Source: Nemorincola sp044225795
GTDB taxonomy: Bacteria > Bacteroidota > Bacteroidia > Chitinophagales > Chitinophagaceae
Assembly (NCBI GenBank): GCA_044225795.1
Contig: JBGAIF010000005.1
Coordinates: 62,001 to 126,000 of the forward strand
Direction: 5' to 3'
DNA length: 64,000 nucleotides
Within the stretch, counting starts at the first letter, position 1. Every line of letters starts with the position of its first letter. A program made the translations under genes and the position numbers. The notes under the pieces are model-generated. The model had not been told where the DNA came from, ran no database searches, and saw only the letters and a program-made list of their open reading frames with translations. Positions 1 through 8,586 of this stretch are shown one piece after another.

Positions 1-233
1 TAGATAAACAATTCCGGAGAATGGGCGTGTCCGTTGCTTTATTGAAGGGCGTAATAGCCATAGCCCGCCGGCAAAGAATCAAGATCATAGAGGCCTACCC
101 TACTATTCCCACGCAACCAACACTGCCGGATTCCTTTGCCTGGATAGGATTGTACAAGTCATTTGAGCGGGCCGGTTTTGAGATAGCAGACCGGACATCA
201 AAAAGCAGGCCAATGGTGAGGTATTATCTATGA
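1..233 (+). CDS. GNAT-family N-acetyltransferase, C-terminal fragment (cut by left edge)
   Basis: The reading frame is open from the first base (phase from base 3 reads DKQFRRMGVSVALLKG) and ends at a TGA at 231-233, so the ATG at 21 is an internal methionine rather than the start. The segment RMGVSVALLKGVIAIAR resembles the acetyl-CoA-binding loop and following helix of GNAT acetyltransferases (usual form R/Q-x-x-G-x-G/A). The tail (AYPT, FAWIGLYKSFERAGFE, then MVRYYL) matches the end of a GNAT subgroup common in environmental bacteria. Substrate unknown. It converges with the minus-strand gene at 241-906. Confidence 0.75.
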   Translation, partial: DKQFRRMGVSVALLKGVIAIARRQRIKIIEAYPTIPTQPTLPDSFAWIGLYKSFERAGFEIADRTSKSRPMVRYYL

Positions 234-240
234 TGCGGCT

Positions 241-906
241 TTAGTAACTGCCCCCTTCGTAGGGATTAGTGCTCTTGCGGAAGTCTCCTCTCTTCCATGC
301 CTCAAAGAACTGGCCCCAGGCAATAGGGTTGAGAATATTCATAGGCTGGCGCTGGCCATAGTAAACTGCCTCGCGGGCCTGTTGCTGCAACAGACGTGAT
401 TGAGACTCGTGCCCATCGCGCGGTAGCGTATAGGCTATAGCCCTGAGAATGTACGCATCTGTATTGCGGCGGGCTATCTCGTACTTATCGTTGGGTATGT
501 TCCAGTGCGTAAACGCAAAATCGAAGGCTTCCTTTGTAGGTAGCGCACGAATGATGGTCTCGGGAAGGTAGAAGGTATCCTGCACCATGAGCTGAATGAG
601 CGAGAAGTACTGGCCGGGGAGGTCTTTAGACACGATATACTCCTTGGGGCGGAACCCTATACAGGAGAACTGCAGTGTATCGCCCTTAAAACATACGATA
701 GAGAACACACCTGTATATTCCGATTCCACACCCCGGTTCTTATTCCTGATCTGGATGGTGACATTAGGAACCGCTCTGAGAGAATCTGCCGTCATTGTGA
801 CCCCATCTATCTGTACCAGGTTCTCGAGGTTCACCTGTGCCATAGCGCGGCCGGAGGCAAGAACCAGGAGCAAAACCCAACCAAATATGACGAGAAGACG
901 CCTCAT
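241..906 (-). CDS. Exported protein with CarboxypepD_reg-like domain
   Basis: A 221-residue protein with a signal peptide (MRRLLVIFGWVLLLVLASGRAMAQ, cleavage after about residue 24). Residues about 30-110 resemble the carboxypeptidase regulatory-like (transthyretin-type) fold seen at the N-terminus of Bacteroidota surface proteins: a VPNVTIQIRNKNRGVESEYTG strand pair, then GDTLQFSCIGFRPKEYIV. The C-terminal half is alpha-helical with many Q, R and Y residues and no recognised domain. Probably periplasmic or outer-membrane associated; no enzymatic motif is visible. It is divergent from mrp. A TAnnTTTG box lies only 4 bases before the ATG. Confidence 0.6.
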   Translation of the reverse strand: MRRLLVIFGWVLLLVLASGRAMAQVNLENLVQIDGVTMTADSLRAVPNVTIQIRNKNRGVESEYTGVFSIVCFKGDTLQFSCIGFRPKEYIVSKDLPGQYFSLIQLMVQDTFYLPETIIRALPTKEAFDFAFTHWNIPNDKYEIARRNTDAYILRAIAYTLPRDGHESQSRLLQQQAREAVYYGQRQPMNILNPIAWGQFFEAWKRGDFRKSTNPYEGGSY

Positions 907-910
907 GTAT

Positions 911-918
911 CAAAATTA
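911..918 (-). promoter_or_regulatory. Bacteroidota -7 box (TAATTTTG) abutting the start codon
   Basis: On the minus strand the sequence reads TAATTTTG, matching TAnnTTTG. If its last G is at -7, transcription begins within the ATG at 906, giving a nearly leaderless mRNA. A chance match in AT-rich DNA is possible. Confidence 0.35.
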
Positions 919-1003
919 CAGTTTAATTCATTTATCTCTATCTGTATCAGCAAAATCAATAGCCACTTACAGAAGCACATCTACAAAGTAAGCGGGTTTG
1001 ACG

Positions 1004-1011
1004 TACTTTTG
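1004..1011 (+). promoter_or_regulatory. -7 box (TACTTTTG) of mrp
   Basis: TACTTTTG fits the Bacteroidota primary-sigma -7 consensus TAnnTTTG and lies 35 bases before the ATG at 1046. It also argues against the in-frame TTG at 998 as a start, since that codon lies upstream of the promoter. Confidence 0.5.
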
Positions 1012-1045
1012 CTATCGCCATCAAGGCACTTTAACAAAGGTTTAT

Positions 1046-2143
1046 ATGATAACAAAAGAAGCTGTATTGGAGGCTCTGAGCCAGGTTCAGGAACCTGACC
1101 TGGGTAAGGACCTGGTGACCCTGAACATGGTAAAGGACATAGAGATCGATGGTAAGCAAGTCTCTTTCACTGTTGTGCTTACCACCCCTGCCTGTCCGCT
1201 GAAGGAGATGATAGAAAAGGCCTGTGTGAATGCCATCAGAATAATGGTAGATAAGGAAGCCGTGGTGAAGGTGCATATGACCGCCAATGTGAACAGTAAC
1301 CGTAAAGACAACAAAGCCGTATTGCCGGGCGTAAAGAACATCATACTTGTAGCATCGGGTAAGGGCGGCGTTGGTAAATCATCGGTTGCAGTGAACCTGG
1401 CCATAGGGCTTGCCAATGAGGGCGCCTCTGTGGGCCTGCTGGATGCCGATATTTACGGTCCATCCATACCGATGATGCTGGGCATACGCGACGAGCGCCC
1501 TAAGATGTCGGACGTGAACGGGAAGGGCATGATCATGCCGATAGAGCGTTATGGAATCAAAGCCATGTCGATAGGCCTGCTGGTAGATGAGAAGCAAGCA
1601 ATAGTATGGCGCGGCCCGATGGCGAGCTCGGCATTGAAACAATTCATCACCGACGTTTATTGGGAAGAGCTGGATTACCTGGTGATAGATATGCCCCCGG
1701 GGACCGGCGATGTGCACCTGACCATTGTGCAGACAGTACCGGTGACCGGCGCGGTGATCGTATCTACCCCCCAGGCTGTAGCCGCCGCAGACGCCCGTAA
1801 GGCGATAATGATGCTGAAACAACCTCAAATCAACGTGCCGATACTCGGAATTGTTGAAAATATGGCTTATTTTACACCGCAGGAACTACCCGAAAACAAA
1901 TATTATATTTTTGGTGAGGGTGGCGCCCGGCAAATGGCAGAGCAGTTTGAACTGCCGTTCCTGGGTGAAATCCCGATAGTGCAAGGCATACGTGAAGGTG
2001 GCGACAAGGGATTGCCGGCCGTGATGGCCGACGAACCGGTAGCCAAGAACGCTTTTACAAAGCTTGCCCGTATCGTGGCACAAAACATTGCCCTCCGCAA
2101 TGCAAATATGCCGCCTACGAAAGTGGTAGAAATGATGAACTAA
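1046..2143 (+). CDS. mrp: Mrp/NBP35 (ApbC-like) Fe-S cluster carrier P-loop ATPase
   Basis: A 365-residue protein with an N-terminal MIP18/DUF59 domain (about 1-85, with the conserved TTPACPLK cysteine) followed by an NBP35-type P-loop NTPase with a deviant Walker A, GKGGVGKSS, near residues 105-113, plus DADIYGPS and VIDMPPGTGD. Mrp-family ATPases carry and transfer Fe-S clusters to apoproteins in the cytoplasm. The start chosen is the ATG at 1046. The usual CxxC near the end of the ATPase domain (ENM...CxxC...FG in ApbC) is absent: the equivalent stretch reads ENMAYFTPQELPENKYYIFG, as I recall for many Bacteroidota homologues. It is followed 24 bases later by the SUMF1-fold gene. Confidence 0.93.
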   Translation: MITKEAVLEALSQVQEPDLGKDLVTLNMVKDIEIDGKQVSFTVVLTTPACPLKEMIEKACVNAIRIMVDKEAVVKVHMTANVNSNRKDNKAVLPGVKNIILVASGKGGVGKSSVAVNLAIGLANEGASVGLLDADIYGPSIPMMLGIRDERPKMSDVNGKGMIMPIERYGIKAMSIGLLVDEKQAIVWRGPMASSALKQFITDVYWEELDYLVIDMPPGTGDVHLTIVQTVPVTGAVIVSTPQAVAAADARKAIMMLKQPQINVPILGIVENMAYFTPQELPENKYYIFGEGGARQMAEQFELPFLGEIPIVQGIREGGDKGLPAVMADEPVAKNAFTKLARIVAQNIALRNANMPPTKVVEMMN

Positions 2144-2167
2144 TACGCAAACTAAAACAGATACCTT

Positions 2168-3013
2168 ATGAAATGTATTTTGTCCTCTGTGCTGATGTTG
2201 TGTTTCCTGCAGCCCGTTATGGCTCAAAGGAAGTACGAGAAAACAGGGAATGCCCCTTTGCAGGTAGATATGGTAAAGGTGGCCGGAGGCAGTTTTGACC
2301 TGGGCAGCGATGACGAAGCTACAGACAGAAGGCCCGCACATACGGTAAAACTCAAAGACTTTTCAATAGGCAGGTACGAAGTGACCCAGGAGCAGTGGAA
2401 ACTGGTGATGGGCAGCAATCCATCGAACTACATATGTGAAGAATGCCCGGTAACGAATGTCACTTTCCAGGATGCACAATCCTTTATACAGAAACTGAAC
2501 TCGATGACCGGCAAGACCTACCGCCTGCCTACGGAGGCAGAGTGGGAATACGCATCACGCGGAGGCAGCAGCGAACGCCTCATCAAAACATCAACCCATG
2601 TGGCACGTGGCGGTGTGAATGAACTTGGCATCAGCCAGAAGGGAATGCGCACACCGGATAAAGAACTTACCGGGAAGAAATATGCCGGAAAGAATTCGCC
2701 ACAGGAAGTAGCCTGGTTCAACCGCAACTCAAGGGACCACATACACCCGATAGGACGTAAAGACGCGAACGAGATAGGCATATATGATATGAGCGGAAAC
2801 GTGGAAGAATGGTGCTCTGACTTTTATGCCAAAGATTACGGCAGCAAAAGGGATGTGGAGAACCCGACAGGACCTGCAGGTGGCAACTCTCATGTTGTGC
2901 GCGGCGGCTCCTGGAACAGCAGCACATCCGAGATCGTTGTGACACGCCGCGCCGCCTATATGCCTAATACCAAGACCAATGCACTTGGTTTCAGAGTGGC
3001 CATGGACAACTAA
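2168..3013 (+). CDS. Secreted SUMF1/FGE-fold protein (paralog 1, catalytic cysteines absent)
   Basis: A 281-residue exported protein (signal peptide MKCILSSVLMLCFLQPVMAQ) with the sulfatase-modifying-factor fold: IGRYEVTQEQW, YRLPTEAEWEYASRGG, IYDMSGNVEEWCSDFY, VVRGGSW and a final ALGFRVAMDN. True formylglycine-generating enzymes have two cysteines after the RGGS segment; here it reads GGSWNSSTSEIVVTRR, with none. It is therefore probably a binding or structural member of the family, like the T9SS proteins GldJ/GldK, rather than an FGE. A CEECPV motif is shared with the second copy at 25569-26342. It carries an extra roughly 35-residue insert before the IHPIGRK segment. Confidence 0.8.
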   Translation: MKCILSSVLMLCFLQPVMAQRKYEKTGNAPLQVDMVKVAGGSFDLGSDDEATDRRPAHTVKLKDFSIGRYEVTQEQWKLVMGSNPSNYICEECPVTNVTFQDAQSFIQKLNSMTGKTYRLPTEAEWEYASRGGSSERLIKTSTHVARGGVNELGISQKGMRTPDKELTGKKYAGKNSPQEVAWFNRNSRDHIHPIGRKDANEIGIYDMSGNVEEWCSDFYAKDYGSKRDVENPTGPAGGNSHVVRGGSWNSSTSEIVVTRRAAYMPNTKTNALGFRVAMDN

Positions 3014-3121
3014 GCGGTACGCAATGCAAAATTGCCGGGAGGTCTTTTCCTGCAAGCAGCACACATAATGATATTAATTTATACAATCTAAATTTTAGAG
3101 AATCCTTGACGTTTAGGTTAT

Positions 3122-3129
3122 TAATTTTG
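3122..3129 (+). promoter_or_regulatory. -7 box (TAATTTTG) of the TlpA-like gene
   Basis: TAATTTTG lies 36 bases before the ATG at 3165, with a TTG about 14 bases further upstream that could serve as a -33 element. It lies in the 151-bp gap after the SUMF1 gene, suggesting a separate transcription unit. Confidence 0.45.
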
Positions 3130-3164
3130 GGTTGTTAAGGGAATTGTGCGCTAAATTTCGGTGA

Positions 3165-4298
3165 ATGAGATCAAAACAGCTACTCTATTTATTTATTGTC
3201 TTAACCGGTATTGCAGCTTGCAGCAGCGATAACCGTAAATTCAATATAATAGGCAATATAGCCGCAATGCCGCCTCAAACGGTAGTGCTGGAGCAGTTGA
3301 ATTCGACCGATGTCATCTCTATCATTGACTCCCAGAAATCTGACAAGAACGGCGCATTTGAACTTTCAGGGATATCTCCGGAGCCCGGCCTTTACCGCCT
3401 GCATTTTAAGGACAACAAGTACGTATTGCTTTCCATAGACAAAGGAACCATAAAGGTAACCGGCGACTGGGAACACCTGGAGTCCTATACCGTTGGCGGA
3501 TCTGCCGCGTCTGAGAACCTTCGCAATTTCATTGCTGCCATACGCGAGCATCTCTGCGACTTCAATACCATGTCTGTGGTGCTGGACACGCTACAGAAAA
3601 GGGGCAATGACAGTATTGTTTCCGTAGCGAGAAAAGATTTCTCTGATATGCGCCTGCAGTTCACACAGTTTGTGGAACGCTACGCAGACACCACTCCCTA
3701 TGAGGCAAACGCTGTATTTGCTGCACGTATCCTGAACCCTGCCACCGAGGTAAACTACCTCTCCGCTTTCAGCCAGAGCCTGAACCGGAGATTTCCGAAT
3801 ACTAAACTGACCAGGGATTTTACAGAATTATATGCCAAAGCCAAGATAAGGCCGCAGGCAGTAAAACATTCTTCATCACTCGAAGCCGGTTCAATTGCAC
3901 CTGAGGTAAACCTGTCAACGCCTGATGGAAAAGTGATCGCACTTTCCTCTCTTAAAGGAAAGTATGTGCTACTTGATTTCTGGGCATCGTGGTGCGGGCC
4001 ATGCCGCGCAGAAAACCCTAATGTGGTTGCGGCCTATGAGCAATTCAAGGATAAGAACTTCACGATCTTCGCAGTATCTCTGGACAATAAGAAAGAAGCA
4101 TGGGAAAAAGCCATAAAAGATGATGGCCTTACCTGGACACAGGTAAGCGACCTGAAAGGCTGGTCGTCTGAAGCCGCTGCAACCTATGGCGTGCAATCTA
4201 TCCCGTCTAATTTCCTGATAGACCCTAATGGCAAGATCATAGCCAATAACCTGCGTGGCGAGGAACTGATACAGACGCTCAGCCAGACACTTAAATAA
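3165..4298 (+). CDS. TlpA-like thiol:disulfide oxidoreductase lipoprotein with DUF4369 domain
   Basis: A 377-residue protein with a lipoprotein signal (LTGIAACSS, lipid-modified Cys19). Residues about 28-130 form the DUF4369 domain typical of Bacteroidota. A helical linker leads to a thioredoxin-fold AhpC/TSA-Redoxin domain (about 240-377) with the active site WASWCGPC, Cys277 and Cys280. SIPSNFLIDPNGKII contains the conserved cis-proline loop. It probably reduces disulfides in periplasmic proteins, possibly for cytochrome c maturation given the many c-type cytochromes encoded nearby; that link is inference. The stop lies 14 bases from the convergent hemL stop, with no hairpin between. Confidence 0.88.
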   Translation: MRSKQLLYLFIVLTGIAACSSDNRKFNIIGNIAAMPPQTVVLEQLNSTDVISIIDSQKSDKNGAFELSGISPEPGLYRLHFKDNKYVLLSIDKGTIKVTGDWEHLESYTVGGSAASENLRNFIAAIREHLCDFNTMSVVLDTLQKRGNDSIVSVARKDFSDMRLQFTQFVERYADTTPYEANAVFAARILNPATEVNYLSAFSQSLNRRFPNTKLTRDFTELYAKAKIRPQAVKHSSSLEAGSIAPEVNLSTPDGKVIALSSLKGKYVLLDFWASWCGPCRAENPNVVAAYEQFKDKNFTIFAVSLDNKKEAWEKAIKDDGLTWTQVSDLKGWSSEAAATYGVQSIPSNFLIDPNGKIIANNLRGEELIQTLSQTLK

Positions 4299-4312
4299 GT
4301 TTCCACTTAGTA

Positions 4313-5614
4313 TTACAGCAATTCGCCCAGGCTTCTTTGTGCGGCATCAATGGTGTATTCGATGTCGGCCGATGATACGGCTGCGCTGATGAACCACGTT
4401 TCATAAGCCGATGGCGGCAAGTACACACCTTTATCCAACATCGCATGAAAGAACCTGTTAAAGAAGGCATTGTCTGCTGACGCGGCTGATGCGAAATCCT
4501 TTACAGGCTGTTCGCTGAAATGCACACTTATCATTGAGCCGAGGCGATTTATCACATATGGCTTGCCTGATGCGTTCAATACTTTATCGAGCCCGGCATG
4601 GAGAAGGGCTGTATTCTGGTCGAGCTGGTCATATATGTCGCTATTCTCCTTTAGTGTTCTCAGCATGGTGAATCCCGCGATCATGGCTATCGGGTTGCCA
4701 CTCAAAGTACCTGCCTGGTAAACACTGCCCAAAGGAGCGATATGCTGCATGATCTCTTTCTTTCCTCCAAAAGCACCTACCGGCATTCCTCCACCAATCA
4801 CTTTACCATAGGTAACAAGATCGGCATTGATACCTAGTCTTTGCTGGGCACCTCCCGCTGAAAGACGGAAGCCGGTCATCACCTCGTCAAATATAAATAC
4901 GATACCCTCTTTGTCGCAAATGGCACGTAGCCCTTCGAGGAAACCCTGCCCAGGGATAATGCAACCCATATTGCCTGCCACAGGCTCAATGATAATTGCC
5001 GCGATCTCGCCTTTATGCTCATCAACCAGCCTCTGAACAGCAGCAATGTCGTTGTATGGCGCGGTGAGCGTATCCATAGACACACCAGCGGTAACGCCCG
5101 GAACGGTCTGTATATTAAACGTAGCCACTCCGCTGCCGGCCTTTACCAGGAAGGCATCTGCATGACCGTGATAGCAACCTTCAAATTTGATGAACTTGTT
5201 TCTTCCTGTATAACCACGCGCCAAACGCAATGCGCTCATGCAAGCCTCGGTGCCGCTACTTACCATCCGCACAAGGTCCACATTGGGTACCATGCTGATA
5301 ATCAGCTCCGCCATCTCTATCTCCAGCTCCGTTGGCGCACCAAACGATGTGGATTGAGCGGCTTTCTCCCGGATGGCCTCAACAACCGGCTCAAAGGCGT
5401 GGCCTAATATCATTGGCCCCCAGGAGTTAATGTAATCTATGTACCGGTTGCCATCAGCATCGAACATATATGCTCCTTTGGCGCGCTCCATAAACAACGG
5501 AGTGCCGCCTACGCTTTTGAATGCCCGCACGGGGGAATTCACGCCCCCGGGTATGCTTTTCTGCGCTCTCTCAAAAAGTTCTTTACTCCTGTTGGTAGTA
5601 TTGCTCATTTCCAT
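4313..5614 (-). CDS. hemL: Glutamate-1-semialdehyde 2,1-aminomutase
   Basis: Class III PLP aminotransferase-fold enzyme, 433 residues, converting glutamate-1-semialdehyde to 5-aminolevulinate, the last C5-specific step. Visible motifs are SIPGGVNSPVRAF near the N-terminus, SSGTEACMSALRLAR, the CYHGHAD loop, IFDEVMTGFR, and VTYGKVIGGGMPVGAFGG with PLP lysine K271. Length matches the family. Two ATGs (5614 and 5608) are possible; the first is used. It is the last gene of the hem cluster, 4 bases after the hemB stop. Class III transaminases of other function are excluded by the full set of hem neighbours. Confidence 0.96.
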   Translation of the reverse strand: MEMSNTTNRSKELFERAQKSIPGGVNSPVRAFKSVGGTPLFMERAKGAYMFDADGNRYIDYINSWGPMILGHAFEPVVEAIREKAAQSTSFGAPTELEIEMAELIISMVPNVDLVRMVSSGTEACMSALRLARGYTGRNKFIKFEGCYHGHADAFLVKAGSGVATFNIQTVPGVTAGVSMDTLTAPYNDIAAVQRLVDEHKGEIAAIIIEPVAGNMGCIIPGQGFLEGLRAICDKEGIVFIFDEVMTGFRLSAGGAQQRLGINADLVTYGKVIGGGMPVGAFGGKKEIMQHIAPLGSVYQAGTLSGNPIAMIAGFTMLRTLKENSDIYDQLDQNTALLHAGLDKVLNASGKPYVINRLGSMISVHFSEQPVKDFASAASADNAFFNRFFHAMLDKGVYLPPSAYETWFISAAVSSADIEYTIDAAQRSLGELL

Positions 5615-5618
5615 GGTA

Positions 5619-6593
5619 TCAGCTTATAAGTTTTACGGCATCTTTAGCAAAATAAGTAGCGATAAGGTCTGCTCCTGCGCGTTTGATACTTGTGAGTGAT
5701 TCCAGTATAGCCTTGTTCTCATCCAGCCAGCCCATACCGGCAGCAGCTTTTATCATTGCGTATTCACCGCTTACGTGATAGGCACTCACCGGTACATTGA
5801 CACTATCCTTTACTTCCCTGATGATATCGAGATAGGCCATAGCCGGCTTCACCATTACGATGTCCGCACCTTCTTCCACATCCATCAGTGTTTCCCTGAC
5901 CGCTTCCCTGCGATTGGCATAATCCATCTGGTAGGTCTTCTTATCTCCAAAGCCCGGCGCACTATCCAATGCATCTCGGAAGGGGCCATAAAAACAGGAT
6001 GCATACTTGGCGCTATAGCTCATAATGCCTGTGCGGGTGAAACCTTCAGCTTCCAATGCTTCACGGATAGCCAGTATGCGTCCGTCCATCATATCGCTTG
6101 GCGCTACTATATCGGCACCTGCGCGGGCATGACTTACACTCATCTCTGCCAGCACCTCTACTGTAGCATCATTGACAATCTCTCCATTTTCCACAATACC
6201 ATCATGACCATATGAAGAGAAAGGGTCAAGTGCAATATCTGTCATCACTACCATTCCCGGGCACGCATCCTTCACAGCTTTGATGCTGCGCTGCATCAGG
6301 CCATCCGGATTGAGCGCTTCTGTTCCTTTGTTATCTTTCCATTCATCCCTACACTTGATAAACAGCAGCACGCTGCGAATACCAAGGTTCCACAGCTCCT
6401 TTACCTCCTGTACGGTATTGTCGATACTCATCCGAAAATACCCTTGCATTGAAGATATCTCTTCCCTGACACCTGTGCCCTCAGTAATAAAGAGCGGCGC
6501 TATGAAATCCGCAGGTGTTAAAATAGTTTCCGCCACCATGGCACGAATAGCCGGTGACTGACGCAGTATCCTGTTTCTCCTGATCAAATGCAT
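5619..6593 (-). CDS. hemB: Porphobilinogen synthase (5-aminolevulinate dehydratase)
   Basis: A 324-residue TIM-barrel enzyme condensing two 5-aminolevulinates to porphobilinogen. The Schiff-base lysines are visible as K196 (SYSAKYASCFYGPFRDA) and K249 (ADIVMVKPAMAYLD). The active-site metal region (residues about 119-133) reads DIALDPFSSYGHDG: the zinc-binding cysteines of the yeast/E. coli type are replaced by Ala/Asp, so this is the magnesium- or metal-independent type. In the hem cluster between hemF and hemL, 10 bases after the hemF stop. Confidence 0.96.
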   Translation of the reverse strand: MHLIRRNRILRQSPAIRAMVAETILTPADFIAPLFITEGTGVREEISSMQGYFRMSIDNTVQEVKELWNLGIRSVLLFIKCRDEWKDNKGTEALNPDGLMQRSIKAVKDACPGMVVMTDIALDPFSSYGHDGIVENGEIVNDATVEVLAEMSVSHARAGADIVAPSDMMDGRILAIREALEAEGFTRTGIMSYSAKYASCFYGPFRDALDSAPGFGDKKTYQMDYANRREAVRETLMDVEEGADIVMVKPAMAYLDIIREVKDSVNVPVSAYHVSGEYAMIKAAAGMGWLDENKAILESLTSIKRAGADLIATYFAKDAVKLIS

Positions 6594-6603
6594 TGCTGTA
6601 GTT

Positions 6604-7524
6604 TTAAACCCACTCCCGTGGCTGATAATATTTAATCATTACGGCCTCCCTGCTGCCCTCTTGCGGCTTGTAATCATAATACCACCGTGCCCGGGGCGGA
6701 AGGCTCATCAATATACTTTCTGTTCTGCCATTTGTCTTTAATCCAAATAAAGTGCCCCTGTCATGAATGAGATTGAACTCCACATAACGACCCCTTCTTA
6801 CCTCCTGCCACTCTACCTCACTTTCTCCATAAGCTATGTCTTTCCTTTTCTCTACAATAGGTAAGTAAGCCGAAAGGAACGCATCACCATTCGCTACCTG
6901 AAACCTTAACAACCTTTCGCTATCAGTTGCATCTGCGGGACGGAGGTAATCATAAAAAACACCACCGATGCCACGCATTTCATTACCCCGGTGCTTATTG
7001 GCAAAATATTCGTCGCACTGCTTCTTGTATTTCGGGTATATGTCGCTTCCGAATGGCTCGATAGCGTTCTTTAGTGTGCTGTGAAAATGCCGAGCGTCTT
7101 CTTCAAAGATGTAATACGGCGTCAGATCTGCGCCACCACCAAACCAACTATCCAGCCTGTTGCCCGACTTATCGTACAATTCGAAATAGCGCCAGTTGGC
7201 ATGTACTGTGGGAACAAACGGGTTCAATGGGTGAATGACCAATGACAGCCCACACGCGTAAAAATCGCTTTCCGGAACACCGAATGACTGTTGCATAGCC
7301 GGAGGTAACGACCCATACACCACGGACGTATTAACACCTCCTTTTTCAAATACATTCCCACCAGCTATCACCCTTGTCTTTCCACCACCTCCATCTGCCC
7401 GTACCCATTTATCTTCCATGAACTTTGCTTTGCCATCAATATCCTCCAATCCTCTACAGATCGTATCCTGCAGGCTATGGATATAAGAGGTAAACTGTTC
7501 TTTAATATTCACGGGCGCGCTCAT
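6604..7524 (-). CDS. hemF: Oxygen-dependent coproporphyrinogen III oxidase
   Basis: A 306-residue aerobic-type CPO that decarboxylates two propionates of coproporphyrinogen III to give protoporphyrinogen IX, using O2. The family signature is clear: RVIAGGNVFEKGGVN, VIHPLNPFVPTVHANWRYFE, WFGGGADLTPYY, GIGGVFYDYL, and a C-terminal RWYYDYKPQEGSREA. No radical-SAM HemN is present here, so this step as encoded needs oxygen, in keeping with the aa3 oxidase operon at 36-47 kb. 11 bases after the hemE stop. Confidence 0.96.
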   Translation of the reverse strand: MSAPVNIKEQFTSYIHSLQDTICRGLEDIDGKAKFMEDKWVRADGGGGKTRVIAGGNVFEKGGVNTSVVYGSLPPAMQQSFGVPESDFYACGLSLVIHPLNPFVPTVHANWRYFELYDKSGNRLDSWFGGGADLTPYYIFEEDARHFHSTLKNAIEPFGSDIYPKYKKQCDEYFANKHRGNEMRGIGGVFYDYLRPADATDSERLLRFQVANGDAFLSAYLPIVEKRKDIAYGESEVEWQEVRRGRYVEFNLIHDRGTLFGLKTNGRTESILMSLPPRARWYYDYKPQEGSREAVMIKYYQPREWV

Positions 7525-7535
7525 CCTATATGTAA

Positions 7536-8573
7536 TTATCTATTGCTGCTGTATTCCTTTACAGCTTCCACAAATGCTTTTGCATGATCTACCGGCACAT
7601 TGGGCAATATGCCATGCCCCAGGTTGGCAATATACCTATGTGTGCCAAAAGCGTCTATCATTTCTTTTACCTCTTTCTTTATTTGTGCCACAGGTGCCAG
7701 TAACTTCGACGGATCGAAATTTCCCTGCAGGGTGATGCCATCACCGGCCATTTGCCTCGCCATTGCCGGTGTGATGCTCCAATCTACCCCAAGGCCGGCA
7801 GCAGCACTCTTTGCCAGATCGGGAAAGGCATACCAACTACCCTTAGGGAAAAGAATAACAGGAGCGAGCCCGCTTACTGCCTCCGCGATCTGCACCAGGT
7901 AGGGCTGTGCAAACACCTTAAAGTCGGCAGGGCTCAGCATACCGCTCCAGCTATCAAAAATCTGTACCGTATCTGCACCCGCAGATATCTGCGCCTTCAG
8001 GTATTTAATGGTCACATCCGTGATCTTCTGCAACAATGTATGCGCCAGTTCAGGCATGGTGAAACAGAACTGTTTTGCCTTGTCAAATGTCTTACTACCC
8101 TTACCTTCCACCATATAACACAGCAATGTCCAGGGGGCGCCGGCGAAACCGATGAGCGGAACGCGACCGTTGAGCTCCTTTTTTGTGAGCCTCAAGGCAT
8201 CCATCACGTAGCCCAGGCGATGCTCTGTATCTTCTGTGATCAGCGCCTCTATGTCCGCAGCAGTTTTGATGACATCGGGCAATAATGGCCCCTTACCTTC
8301 TTCCAGCAAAACGGTCATACCCATGGCCTGCGGTATCACCAGGATATCTGAAAAAATGATGGCAGCATCCACACCTACCTGATCAACAGGTTGTAAAGTG
8401 ATCTCACATGCCAGATCAGGGGTCTGAACACGTGTAAAGAAGTCGTACTTCTCCCGGAGCTTTATGTAATCGGGCAAGTACCGGCCGGCCTGCCTCATCA
8501 TCCAAACAGGAGGACGAGAAACCTGCTCACCCCTTAATGCCTTCAGCAATAAATCGTTCTTCAATTCGCTCAT
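7536..8573 (-). CDS. hemE: Uroporphyrinogen decarboxylase
   Basis: A 345-residue TIM-barrel enzyme removing the four acetate carboxyls of uroporphyrinogen III. The N-terminal signature RPPVWMMRQAGRYLPDY holds the substrate-binding Arg residues; GFAGAPWTLLCYMVEGKGS and the C-terminal NLGHGILPNVPVDH are also diagnostic. 13 bases after the hemD stop and 11 bases before hemF, consistent with a single transcript. Confidence 0.97.
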   Translation of the reverse strand: MSELKNDLLLKALRGEQVSRPPVWMMRQAGRYLPDYIKLREKYDFFTRVQTPDLACEITLQPVDQVGVDAAIIFSDILVIPQAMGMTVLLEEGKGPLLPDVIKTAADIEALITEDTEHRLGYVMDALRLTKKELNGRVPLIGFAGAPWTLLCYMVEGKGSKTFDKAKQFCFTMPELAHTLLQKITDVTIKYLKAQISAGADTVQIFDSWSGMLSPADFKVFAQPYLVQIAEAVSGLAPVILFPKGSWYAFPDLAKSAAAGLGVDWSITPAMARQMAGDGITLQGNFDPSKLLAPVAQIKKEVKEMIDAFGTHRYIANLGHGILPNVPVDHAKAFVEAVKEYSSNR

Positions 8574-8586
8574 TATCTATTTATTG

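Noticed and set aside
998..1045. TTG-initiated extension of mrp
   Set aside because: The added residues (TYFCYRHQG...) look non-coding and the promoter box lies within them; the ATG at 1046 gives a normal Mrp N-terminus.
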